From Smittium culicis (Eukaryota > Kickxellomycota > Harpellomycetes > Harpellales > Legeriomycetaceae), in NCBI GenBank assembly GCA_001970855.1, contig LSSN01003331.1, positions 1-43,628 on the forward strand: a DNA stretch of 43,628 nt, given 5' to 3'. Position numbers and translations under genes: made by a program. This document shows, one piece after another, positions 26,484-36,060 of the stretch. The notes below the pieces were generated by a model. The model was given only the letters and a program-made list of their open reading frames with translations. It searched no databases and had not been told where the DNA came from. The first letter of the stretch is position 1, and every line of letters starts with the position of its first letter.

Positions 26484-26627
26484 ACTCAATCTAAACCCAA
26501 TCTAAACTTTAATCTAAACCCAATATAAATCTAATATAAACCCAATATAAACCCAATATAAACCCAATATAAACCCAATATAAACCCAATATAAACCCAA
26601 TATAAACCCAATATAAACCCAATATTC
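26484..26627. repeat. 11-bp array CCCAATATAAA, purest part of the satellite
   Basis: From 26,541 the unit cccaatataaa repeats seven times exactly, with an eighth start at 26,618 (cccaatatt). Just upstream (26,484-26,540) are diverged units such as caatctaaacc and ctaatataaa. On the minus strand the unit is GGGTTTATATT, with regularly spaced GGG triplets. Each unit contains TAAACCC, which is also the plant-type telomere heptamer in C-strand form; this may be coincidence. Confidence 0.95.
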
Positions 26628-27000
26628 ATACGGTCTACACGCCCACTCTATTATAAATATTCACTCAATCTAAACTAAAATTCCTCCATTATAAACCATC
26701 TCATCATATACTCTTCTCCTAGTCTTCTACACTATCTCTTATCAATCTCTATTATATATTATCTCAACCATTTACTTTACCCCCAGTTCAACATATTATG
26801 AATCCCTAATCACAAATCTTATTTCGAATGTCTACTTAACCTATATTTTATCTCCATATTATACCCTTTAATCAACTTTCATTAAATCGCTCTAGTCAAA
26901 TCTCAGTTCACTTTTACATTTTATCTTCCTATCTTTCTCATTCTGAAGTTACTATTCTAACATCTACTTTTCTTGAATTTTATATTCTCATCCACCAATT

Positions 27001-30000
27001 CATCCACCTAATTTACTACATTCATATTTTCTACTCAGTTATTTTTCTAATTAATTTCACAGTTTTATACTATTTTCATACCACCATCTAATTCATATGT
27101 TAATATTTCATCCTACACCTCTGCTTTTTTAGAATACCATCATATTTATTGATATTAGTAACAAATTTAATTTTCTGATCGCACAAATACCCTCTTCAAA
27201 ACTGTACTTGCTGTTCATTAATCTCTGACCACATCAGATTGTCATTCGACTCACGGTTCCTTATCTTACCAACTTACCATTACATCATTTTCAAGTATGC
27301 TACTGATAATTAAACTTTTTTTCAGTCAATAACTCAGTCATCACATATTCTGTTTTAAATAACTGTTTTGGTCTTTTTCAATTATTATCACATGTTATAT
27401 CCACATTATTACTTTCTCGATTCATCAAATCCGTGTTACCTCTACTATAGTAAAATACACATTCTTTTATATGATTCTATACCTCATAATCAACATTGCT
27501 TATACATCTACCACTCTAATTCGTATGACTAATGGTCCAACCTCCCTCCTTTAAAAATAATTTATTCTGCAGACAGCCATCCATCCAATACACAACCAAT
27601 ATAAACTAATATATATCTTAGTTTAAAAATTTTCATCAATGCCTTAAAAATTTTTTTTCAATCAACACCACGTGCTATGAAACCTAATTAATGTATATTA
27701 ACTTTTTATACTTACTTATAATCAATAATTATCTCCTAATTCACACATATAATCAAATTTTCCGAGTATACTTAACTTTACCAAAGTATTTCAATTAAAT
27801 CACAGTTCCATCAATAACTGATTCTTCATAATTTAACTTCTTGAAAGCCTTTGATATTTTCTTTGCTTAAATCGCCAACATCTTCTACTCTAAAATTGAA
27901 GTTTGGTTTTATTAATTTTTTATTTCTTCATGCCCGAATCATCAACTATCATCTTAGCTATAGCTCTTACGACTCCCAATCTATCTTAACCGAATTCAAT
28001 TCATATGAAAATTTCTGCACTCAGTTTTACTCCAAAACGTCATATTAATTTAAAACCTCTTATACAAGCTAAAATCCCCCCCCCCTACGCCTTTCCATAA
28101 TACCCATAATTTACTACTCTCACCTCGTGTACCTAACTCCTCATCATTCAATGCCTTCAATTCGTAACTTCTCGAAATATTCTAAAATTCATAACCTATT
28201 AAGACGCGTAAACTATTTTTACCAAACTTTCTCAAAATATCGTCTCTATAACAATCTAATTCAGCCAATCTAAGTGATATCATTCACTCAATGTTTATTA
28301 TAAACACCACTATCCCCTATTCTTCATCTCTATACCAAAATACCACAATTTTCTCCATGTTCTTGATTCACTGTAACTTGCCCAATCCCTGGAAATTTTT
28401 GTTATTTTTCGCCAATCCACTCCACTTTCGATTTCACAAATATCCTCTTATTCCACATTCCATTGAACTTTAAAATTCAAGTTCATTTCCTTTATATTCA
28501 CTACCCCTTTTAAATTCACTAACCACCCTACTCTAATAGCTTACTCCTACATATTTTCGTATTATCAAAAAATTACCCACACTTAAGTTACCTACATCAA
28601 ATTACTATCTACACCCTCTTTATTCCTTCTGCTCACTTTCTACATGTAATCACCAAATCCATCATCACGTAAAAAAATGCTTCCTGATTCCCCTATTTTA
28701 AATTCTCTTTATCAGATGTAATATCCAACATCACACGTTCTTTAATACCATATTATTTTAATCAGTGTCTCCAATACTTTTAAATATATATTACTGTTCC
28801 ACTTCCTGGCCCACATCCCTATAAAAAACCACCACCCCTATATTTTCATTCATCGACCAGACACTCATTCGATATCCTTCATAATATCTTTTTTTTATCT
28901 CACTATCCACTGCCTCTATCACCCCACCCCATAATCTTCTACTGCACAATCTTATCCATCAACACCTATAAGTTCTAATCTATTATCTATTCATTATCGA
29001 TGTCTCACGCTTCGTTGTCAATTTATTCTTCACTGTCTATCTCTTTTCGACTATACTGATACTTCAATCACTGATCCTATATCCCAAAAATGTTTATTCT
29101 TCGTCAATTGACAAATAATCTGACTTTTTTACAATCAATTTGGATTATATACATAAATAGTTGCAGTTTAAGCTGCATAACTATCTTCTCTTCTCAAATC
29201 TATAACCAATATACCTCCCCACTATACATAATTTCCAAATAATAACTCCCTGTCAGACCTGACAACTCCTTCCTCATCAGCCCCCTTTAATTAACAAAAT
29301 TTTTTTTGAATCCAACTGCTATAATTTCCCACAGCGCCCCCCTCCCTCCCAATCTAAAAAGCTTCATAGAGTTTAATCGACTATCACAATCGCCTTACCC
29401 TGCTAATAGTAATTCCATCCCCTATATTTCACCTACCCATTTTTTTTTCACTTTCACTCGCGTTCACTAACCATGAAACACAATCTCAGCTTGCTTATAT
29501 CTCAATATCAATACTATTACGTGTTATTATATCGCTATAGATTTTCTATTAAAATATACCCTTACAAATTCACCGATTTAATATTTATGACTCGCATTTT
29601 CACCAGATTCAATCAATTCTCACTCAACACCTTCAACTTTTCCTCGTTAAAAATAATATATTTAGTTTCCTTCTGCAATCATTCTCTTAACCGCCACATA
29701 ATACTAATTTTTATACACAACCTCAACATTCTAATATGTGTACAAAATTTTACATATCACTATATAATATTTGAATACTTTTTCAGTATCCAATTCATGA
29801 TTATCCAAGTCTGCATCTCCCTTCTCTAAAAACCCGCTCAACTACCGCAACACCCTACACACTATAAATTTTTCTCAAAATACCTTACTAAAGATACAAA
29901 TAATGTCACTATAGCTTTTCCTCTCTAAAAAATAATCGAAATCCACCTCCAGGAATTCTTTTGTGATTTTTTCGCGTTTTCATCACCTATCCATAATCTC

Positions 30001-31160
30001 AGTATTTATTCGCCCTTTAAAAATTATCATTTTACATCTTGAATTTCAAAGTCATACATGCGATAAACTACCGTTTCACGATCTCGTATTAACGATTAAA
30101 TACTATTAGACCTCCTACAACACAATCACGAATCCTTCCTCAAATTAATTATCAAAACATCGCCTCCGATCAAAAAAATACAACATCTTCCTATTTAAAC
30201 ACATATTTGAAATCTTTACGCCCAGCACATTTATATCACAATATTCTACTATTCATATTACATTCTATCTCAAATAAAATCGTTTAGAATCTTCAAAGTC
30301 TTATTTAACCCCTATTCTCTGCGATAAGTCATATTTACCAATAAATTAAAGCAATTTCAGTATCATTTTGCTTTAATTATTAACGCCATTACTATTTCCG
30401 TAGTCACTTTCACACACAACTAATCAAACCCCCCATCTACTTTGAAGTTTTGAATGCCTCAATTAAGTATTAAATACCATTATTCACCTTATATACCTAT
30501 CGATCAATCACCACAAATAATTTATTATTTAACACCAGCGTCTTCTCCATCGCCATTTAATACTAAGTGATCACCACATCAATTGACTATATTAATCATA
30601 GTCGCATAAATTGATACCACTTCTTCCTATTGACCTATTTTAACCTTCGATTAATTTTTTATTCCTAATATCCATTAAATGCAGTCAATTTCCCGTATCG
30701 TAAGTATCGCCTCCACAAACTCACTACTCATCAACCCCATTCCATCACAGTCATCAATTTCACCATAACCGCACCCTCTTTCTACGACAAATGTTCCAAA
30801 AGTTACATACAAACTAAGAGTCCTTCTCTTTACCATGATATTTCAAACATTATTAACCTAATCTTATCATACCTTTAATCTATCACCTCCTCATCTTTTA
30901 CCTATCCTCCTTTTGCTGTATTCAACCATTGCATCATATACCTGAGCCACAGTTCAGCCCTCTAAAAAAACTATGTAAAAGTTTTCATGTATCAGAATTA
31001 TCCCTTCATATCCTCTATATGGCTTTTATTAACTTACTATCCTAATCAATCTACACAACAACTGTAACCATCGTCTATTCACGCACAATAAAAGTAAATC
31101 ATAATTAACCTATAATTCACTATCTATAATACTTCCTCAATTACATCAAGATTTACTCCA
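27001..31160. other. G-poor, T/C-rich continuation of the satellite block
   Basis: G remains scarce on the + strand, but T now equals or exceeds A and the 11-base rhythm is hard to see. Several open frames of 60-118 codons occur (27,851-28,048; 28,291-28,473; 29,473-29,829). They are rich in Phe, Ser, Thr, Leu, Tyr and Ile and show no domain, so I treat them as compositional artefacts. The block ends near 31,160-31,200, where G returns (ttattttgggtgttagatc). Confidence 0.5.
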
Positions 31161-32265
31161 CTTCTAAACTGCAAAAACTTTATTTTGGGTGTTAGATCTT
31201 TCAGATTGCCACCATATCTTCACCATGGTCCAACGCCAATTTTTAACATTGGTTTGATCACAATCCTTACGTTTTTCAGACTAACAGAATTTCCCCCTTA
31301 TTTTATGTGATTATTACTAGGTATGATTCTTATACAAGAGCCTATTTTAATCCAAATATATAGATATGGATATCGTTATAAATAACGAGAATTTTGAAAA
31401 AAATCGGCACTAGCTGTCACATAATTTAGAATGCTAATCAATTCATGTGACATAGGTGTGAAATTCTTACTATTGAAGTTTATGAACCTACGCCATGAAG
31501 TATGTAAGTTGTTGACGGAATAATAATCTGAAATAAAAGTATTGAAAATTTTTTTTAGGGAAAATAGACGCAATACAGTTGAGCACATTCCTGTTTACCA
31601 TTTACTTTGAAAGCTAGTTACTATAACTGATAATTTATTTGTCGAATCTAAACTCTATACCGATAATCTAATCTTACATAACAGATAAAAAGAATTTGAT
31701 GTTCTTATATGATCAGATATTCATGCAAAAAAAAAAAAATAGAGTCATAGATCCTACAGCATAGCAGACAGTTCTAAATTTCTCAATAATCGCTTCGATC
31801 TCGGAGAACGTTCTGAGATTTGATGATGCCACATCGAAAAATTATCTTTAGATAGCGGAAATATTATAGTGAAATTTTCTACAGAACAACGTTCAAAACC
31901 AGAAAGCTTAATTACTACCAGATATGAATCCAAATAATGTTTGGCTCATCTAATTTCTGGTAAGAATGAAAAAGATTTTAAAAAGATTTTATGGCTCCGA
32001 ATTTCTTTTCAATCGTCAAGTAGTAGTCCTATACGCTTTCGCTATGAGATAGAAACTAGAACCACACTAAAATATGTTTCCATAATTCTGAGAAATATGA
32101 GCGGATTCACTCGCTTTCTACTGGTAGAGATGTAAGAATTCGTATCAGAAATTATTTATTTTGCAGCCATTTATAGCGTGAAGTGTCACGAAATATAGTC
32201 TTGAAGCATAAATTAATTGCTAATGAAAAAACGTTACTTATTTATTAGCAAATACAAATATAGAA

Positions 32266-32343
32266 ATGAAACGAAGACGTAGACGTAGACATAGACGTAG
32301 AAAAGTTGTAATGCCTCTTATAAAAATACTTTTTTTTTTATAA
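32266..32343 (+). other. Tiny Arg-rich frame over a GTAGAC hexamer repeat
   Basis: ATG at 32,266 opens a 25-codon frame beginning MKRRRRRRHRRRKVV and ending in a short hydrophobic stretch. The Arg run comes from a degenerate hexamer repeat (gtagac/atagac, 32,273-32,304). It resembles protamine-like or very basic ribosomal peptides only in composition. I favour a simple repeat with chance coding. Confidence 0.2.
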
Positions 32344-33202
32344 CGGAATTTGTTAAAACTTTAATCACTTAAAAATATAAACAAAAATTACAATAATCTA
32401 AAATAAAAATTTAAAAAAATCTTCTGGCGTTCTTCCGCCTCCGTACCATTATTTCATAGTACCAAGTTTATGACATATGATCAAGTTTCAAAAAATACCA
32501 TTGTATTAGACTTTATCTGATGGCAGTGAAAATAATATTAAACTGTAATAAAGTTCTCTCATGCTCAGAATCTCCTTTATATTTCCCTAACATTAAATTT
32601 TATTTCGCAAGTTGATTAGGTTTTATGATAATAGCAACTCAAAATAGTACTGACTGTACCGCAATGGAATTCAGTGATCTTTATCCCCGATCCAGTGAAT
32701 TTTAGAGTTTCAAGGATGCCTATTCTCCAGGAATCAGCAATAGATAAAGACCCCAAAAGCATAAATTCTCATCCAGCAGGTAGTATAAAACTGAATTCTG
32801 ATGGATTGGAGAGTCAAAAGCAGGCTCTCAATGATTTAAGACTGACTAAATTTGTCAATAAATTATCGTAACAAAAGATCAATATACCTAGCCTAAATCA
32901 AAACATCGTCATTCAAATTAATATTTATAAATTGAACAAACGTCATAAATATTACCTAAGCGACATCATTGCCAAGTATAGCCATATAACTTTAAATATT
33001 ACACAGTATAAATCAATTTAAAGGGACCACATTTAGGGCTTAAATACTAGTATTATAAATTCTGGCCAATAATCTTGGCGCGATCAAATGCACTCGATTA
33101 CTTTAATATTTTTTGCTGATATTCATATTCTTAAATTAAGTTTTTCATTTAGTAAAAATTAGATACATATATCGTCGGTTATTAAAATGATTAGCCGGTT
33201 GA

Positions 33203-33355
33203 GGGGAAACAGATTGGCTATCAGATATGGATTCGAATCTATATTATGCTGCCATTAGATGCTATAGGAATACAATGAGCGATGAAAATTTATTTCTCAC
33301 AGAGGAAATCTGTGAAAGAGCCGAAAATTTAAGTTATGATATCGAACAAAAATAG
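33203..33355 (+). other. Unrecognised 50-codon open frame, possible exon relic
   Basis: Open between stops, without a clear start except an internal Met. The translation includes TDWLSDMDSNLYYAAIRCYR and then DENLFLTEEICERAENLSYD, an acidic, helix-compatible composition unlike the Ile/Asn/Lys-rich chance frames nearby. No family is recognised. It could be an exon of a lost or spliced gene. Confidence 0.2.
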
Positions 33356-33984
33356 GAAATCTCGCCCTTATATTACACCATTTATTAAAAATTTTATATT
33401 ATAAAGAGGTTCAGCTTTTCATTTTTTTTAGTGAGGTATATAAATACCCTTCATTTCGGGAATCATGCACAGGATATCATTTTATGGATGAATATTCTTT
33501 AAAATAAAAACCATATTTGCTCTCAATTAAAATAAAAATCTCTGAACTAATCAATAACTTTATTAGTATGGATAAAATTTTTTAACATTAAACTTTGGCA
33601 GCATTGACACCAAATTTGCCTAAACTTTAACTTAGACCATAATGCAGAGTAAAACTCTATAGTCAGCAAGTACGGTACTTTGACGATATAAATCCACAAC
33701 ACATTGCTAAATGTATCTAAGAAGGATATTTCTCAATTTGCTTATACTTAAAAAATTTTAGCTAAATGATAAATAAGTAATTGGTAACCAATAGTTTTAT
33801 CCATATTACTAGAAAATCTGATTAATATAATCATCAACTTGCGGAAATAAAGCTTTTATTTTCGATTTTAATTTCTTAATTATTTTAATTGGTGCGAAAT
33901 TTAATATATACTAATGTTAATAAAATAAGTATAAAATGTATTGAAAAATTAACCAAGCCCTTTAGGGCGAAGATTAATTACTAT

Positions 33985-34215
33985 TATATAAATATGGTGG
34001 TCATATTAAGTGTACTCATCTTTTGTAGGATAATATACCTAACTTCTAAATAAAATAAAGTAAAATTTAATACACAATGCAATCAGTAAATATATATATA
34101 TGTAATTTAATGAAAGTGCAGTAAATGTTATCCTTATCATATTTTGCAAAGTTAAGTATTTTTGGGACTGAAGTTTGGGACTGAAGTTTGGGACTTTATA
34201 AGATCACCCTATTCG
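33985..34215. repeat. DIRS-like inverted terminal repeat, low-coordinate end
   Basis: From 34,009, tcatattaagtgtact is exactly repeated in reverse complement at about 38,861-38,876. The match continues inward with small changes: aacttctaaataaaataaag here against aacttctaaacaaaataaaa there, then aaaatttaatac, aatcagtaaa/aatcactaaa, agtgcagtaaa/agtacagtaaa and finally ggactttataag-like sequence. A 13-bp tandem repeat interrupts the inner part. Confidence 0.8.
34161..34197. repeat. 13-bp tandem repeat, about 2.7 copies
   Basis: The unit gggactgaagttt is repeated at 34,164, 34,177 and (partial) 34,190, inside the low-coordinate terminal repeat of the DIRS-like element. The other terminal repeat lacks it, so it expanded after insertion. 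Confidence 0.9.
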
Positions 34216-34384
34216 TATAATTATAACTAATACTCTTACTATGGGGCACAATTAATTTTATAATATACTTCATAGGGTAATCACATCAAGTTACTCCAGG
34301 GGTAGTACCGCAGCAGTAATATCTGCCTAAGTGCTAAAATTTATGCAATAACTGTGTCCTACATGTCGTAATTAATTCAAAACG

Positions 34385-34860
34385 TGTATGAAATTATATT
34401 TTCAGCTGAAAATCTTGATGCAGCTGCTAGAGTCGTTCCATTAGCTCATTATTTTGGTATCGGTGTGTTTGACGGGTGTTTACTAAGACTAGAAAGTTTG
34501 TGTAAGCATTTTATAATACTATCTTTAGAAAATTGTGGTTTGTTTCTGCTGACATAACGGAACAGTGTGTTTAGAGATATTGAACTGTTGTTTGAGTGTG
34601 ACTTTGAGCATGGTTGATATACTACCTTATGCTAATAGAAAAAAAGTCTTTGACGTAATCTTGCGAATATCTAGGTCCTCTGCCCTTCCCAATTTACTCA
34701 ATTTTAATATTAAACAAGAAATATTAATGTTTGGTCTAAAATGATACTTTATTTCAGTATCATTAATGGCTTTTTAAAACTCTTCAAGTCACGGAGAGCT
34801 ATCAAATCCACTTAAGAAATCAATTGGGCTAGATATTTCTGGTTTATAAGCTTTCTATTG
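34385..34860 (-). pseudogene. Tyrosine recombinase relic of the DIRS-like element
   Basis: The minus strand reads, in shifting frames, YHFRPNINISCLILKL, then EDLDIRKITSKTFFLLA, QQKQTTIF, LVNTRQTHRYQNNELMERL and finally GTTLAAASRFSAENIIS. These follow the order of DIRS-type recombinases: DVN..L.YL..L, L.LR.LT.KT..LLAL, a KQKQTT-like core, LF..T...H......T...W, and the H-x-x-R box AHSTRAAASS...G....II. The catalytic His-x-x-Arg box has decayed to N..T, so the enzyme is dead. The opposite strand has an open frame here (34,406-34,555) that superficially resembles a BTB-like protein; it is the antisense shadow of this relic. Confidence 0.65.
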
Positions 34861-35091
34861 TGAAGCTAAGTTTATTGGTAATAAAAATTTCTCGCAAGCA
34901 GTTAAAAAAATGAAAGGCTCGTATTGGTTCCCTGTCATCAAAATTGATTTTTCATTCTAAAAATTTAAGTTTCATAGAATGGAATCTGGATCGGCGTTTG
35001 ATTGAAATTTATTTCTATAGGATAATACCATCGGCACTCATTTGGAACCACTACCGTTGCCTGTAACATTAGTGGTTATTCTGCCGAAATT
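34861..35091 (-). other. Decayed linker between connecting domain and recombinase
   Basis: The minus strand continues the element with many stops. Phrases such as RITTNVTGNGSGSK just below 35,092 extend the connecting domain. The rest could not be assigned to a domain. Confidence 0.4.
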
Positions 35092-35462
35092 TTATAGATG
35101 TATGGGTACCATATTGCGGTTTTCCACAGCGGTGTAGTCAATATTATTTCTAGTCGTTCCCATTTTACTATCTGTACTTTTAGATAAACCAGGTTCGAGA
35201 GGGTAGCACGAATAAAGGTTGGACCGCCCTGACCAGCAGTGTAGTACGAAGTTATGCCCCACAGACATGTTGTCTGGTAACCAACTGAAGTATATTACCA
35301 CATTTCTGTTTGCCCTTGAAGCTAATAAGTCCATATCTTTTTCGCGTAAAGATGAGATATCTTTTCGAGGGCTTCATCTGATAATGACCAACACGTTTGA
35401 GCGGTGAGCCTGCTCTATACATCCGCAGAATTAATGGTAGTGTCAAGATTTGGGTTATAAGA
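35092..35462 (-). pseudogene. DIRS-like region between RNase H and recombinase
   Basis: From about 35,460 downward the minus strand reads YNPNLDTT, then SADV (stop) SRLTAQTCWSLSDEALEKIS. After a frameshift comes MDLLASRANRNVVIYFSWLP and, further on, MVPIHL. In DIRS elements RNase H is followed by N.ADxxSR, W.L....F..I and DLFASR.N.....Y.SW.PD, so the order is preserved. Upstream, at 36,061-36,120, the same protein ends at a frame reading KRIW...TRPIITYVPT. Only some 10-20 residues should separate the two, yet about 600 bp lie between: the inserted LTR-like element. Confidence 0.75.
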
Positions 35463-35611
35463 GTGCAAGGCAAGTGAAGTCAAAAGTTATATTTACTATA
35501 AATATATTTATTTATTAATTATTAGAGAGTATACAAGATACTAGATGTCGAATTCAAGACAGGAAAAACGTAACCTTTTTATACTTTTTCCGTTGCTTGG
35601 TTTTAGGTCAT

Positions 35612-35816
35612 AAACTTCAAAGAAAAACTACAGAATAAACTTCAAAGAAAAACTACAGAATAAACTTCAAAGAAAAACTACAGAATAAACTTCAAAGAAA
35701 AACTACAGAATAAACTTCAAAGAAAAACTACAGAATAAACTTCAAAGAAAAACTACAGAATAAACTTCAAAGAAAAACTACAGAATAAACTTCAAAGAAA
35801 AACTACAGAATAAACT
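35612..35816. repeat. 25-bp tandem array, eight perfect copies
   Basis: Units starting aaacttcaaagaaaaactac begin at 35,612, 35,637, 35,662, 35,687, 35,712, 35,737, 35,762 and 35,787 and are identical. A ninth begins at 35,812 and decays after five bases. Perfect identity implies very recent expansion. Twenty-five is not a multiple of three, and stops occur in all frames. It is not CRISPR-like because there are no spacers. Confidence 0.97.
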
Positions 35817-35848
35817 AAAAAGAAAGCTATAGAAAAATAACTGTTTTA

Positions 35849-35872
35849 TTACTAATCAAACTTGATTAGTAA
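35849..35872. repeat. Perfect palindrome TTACTAATCAA/TTGATTAGTAA
   Basis: Eleven-base arms separated by AC, just right of the 25-bp array inside LTR-like insertion 1. It may be a dimeric protein-binding site or a stem; no specific factor can be named. Confidence 0.9.
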
Positions 35873-36018
35873 TCAAAATAAATCGTTATCGATGTTAAAA
35901 TATTAACACGTAAAATTATTACGTAAGAATAATTAATATTGATAAGAAATTTCGGAAATGATCTAGAACGTTTCATAACATTCTAGAACATTGCTGCTGA
36001 TGATATCTGAATATTACG

Positions 36019-36046
36019 GAACATTCTAGAAAGTTCTAGAAAGTTC
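36019..36046. promoter_or_regulatory. Six-unit perfect heat-shock element
   Basis: GAA-ca-TTC-ta-GAA-ag-TTC-ta-GAA-ag-TTC: six alternating pentamers at exact 5-bp spacing, the ideal binding array for trimeric heat shock factor (consensus nGAAn repeats). A weaker cluster, TTCtaGAAcaTT, lies about 45 bp to its left. Within this window it sits at the end of LTR-like insertion 1, in the middle of a dead element, so any target promoter would be the LTR's own. Activity is not shown. Confidence 0.85.
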
Positions 36047-36060
36047 CATCCATGACAGGT

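Larger units (their letters stand above)
15300..27000. repeat. Degenerate 11-bp satellite, almost G-free on the + strand
   Basis: The + strand is written nearly in A, C and T only; most G positions are isolated. Cutting it every 11 bases brings similar units into register. From about 15,829 successive units read ctaactctaca, ccaactcgact, ctactccacct, and soon tcaactcatcc and ccaacatatac. Near 22,786 ctcatctccat is soon followed by ccccacctgat, tcccgtctcat and ccatatctcat. At 23,797-23,818 ctaccacatct occurs twice exactly. The rough consensus is CCAACTCTACA / CCATCTCAACC. A nearly pure array (26,541) and a 32-bp duplication (22,529), close to three units, fit the same system. The rhythm drifts in phase, so the array is old. 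Open frames inside it reflect scarcity of TAG and TGA. Whether the periodicity is continuous needs autocorrelation. Confidence 0.7.
31161..33984. other. AT-rich DNA with unrecognised short frames
   Basis: After the G-poor block composition returns to ordinary AT-rich DNA. Short open frames exist on the minus strand at 31,376-31,588 (70 codons, MCSTVLRLFSLKK...) and the plus strand at 31,941-32,135 (64 codons, MAHLISGKNEKDF...) and 32,674-32,871 (65 codons, MIFIPDPVNFRVS...). None shows a motif, a signal peptide or splice context I can defend. The last two have mixed charged and polar composition and may be remnants of real genes. Confidence 0.4.
35465..36060 (+). mobile_element. LTR-like insertion 1 with heat-shock elements
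   Basis: About 595 bp that interrupt the DIRS-like coding region exactly between ITYVPT and YNPN. In + orientation it contains an AT-rich leader; ggaaaaacgtaacctttttatacttttt-type sequence (35,561-35,588) with the TATA-like tttttatactttt; eight copies of a 25-bp unit; a palindrome; and clustered GAA/TTC boxes near its right end. The leader and TATA block recur in insertion 2 (ggaaaaagtttaccctttta then tactttt), which lies in the opposite orientation. No coding capacity is seen, consistent with a solo LTR or an LTR-derived fragment. A clean target-site duplication could not be identified, so the exact ends and the LTR label are inference. Confidence 0.6.

Noticed and set aside
29473..29829. 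118-codon frame MKHNLSLLISQYQYYY...
   Set aside because: It is the longest frame in the T/C-rich part but is dominated by Phe, Ile, Tyr and Leu from composition, with no domain and no conserved-looking core.
31420..31690. Resemblance to small-subunit rRNA (gtgaaattctt; later gaaag.tag...accga)
   Set aside because: Only short anchors match, spacing is wrong by about 80 nt and the universally conserved neighbours are absent. It is probably chance in AT-rich DNA.
33181..33250. tRNA-like T-arm (ggattcgaatc)
   Set aside because: The sequence is simply the palindrome GATTCGAATC; no anticodon arm or acceptor stem pairs around it. Similar TTCGAATC words at 1,150 and 1,714 also lack cloverleaf context.
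34406..34740. Plus-strand frames (AENLDAAARVVPLAHYFGIG..., MVDILPYANRKKVFDVILR...) that look like a BTB-type protein with an upstream TTTTCAG acceptor
   Set aside because: The minus strand of the same bases gives, in order, the motifs of a DIRS tyrosine recombinase and fits the surrounding element. The plus-strand reading is its antisense shadow.
35612..35816. CRISPR array
   Set aside because: The 25-bp units are directly adjacent with no spacers, in a eukaryotic retroelement.
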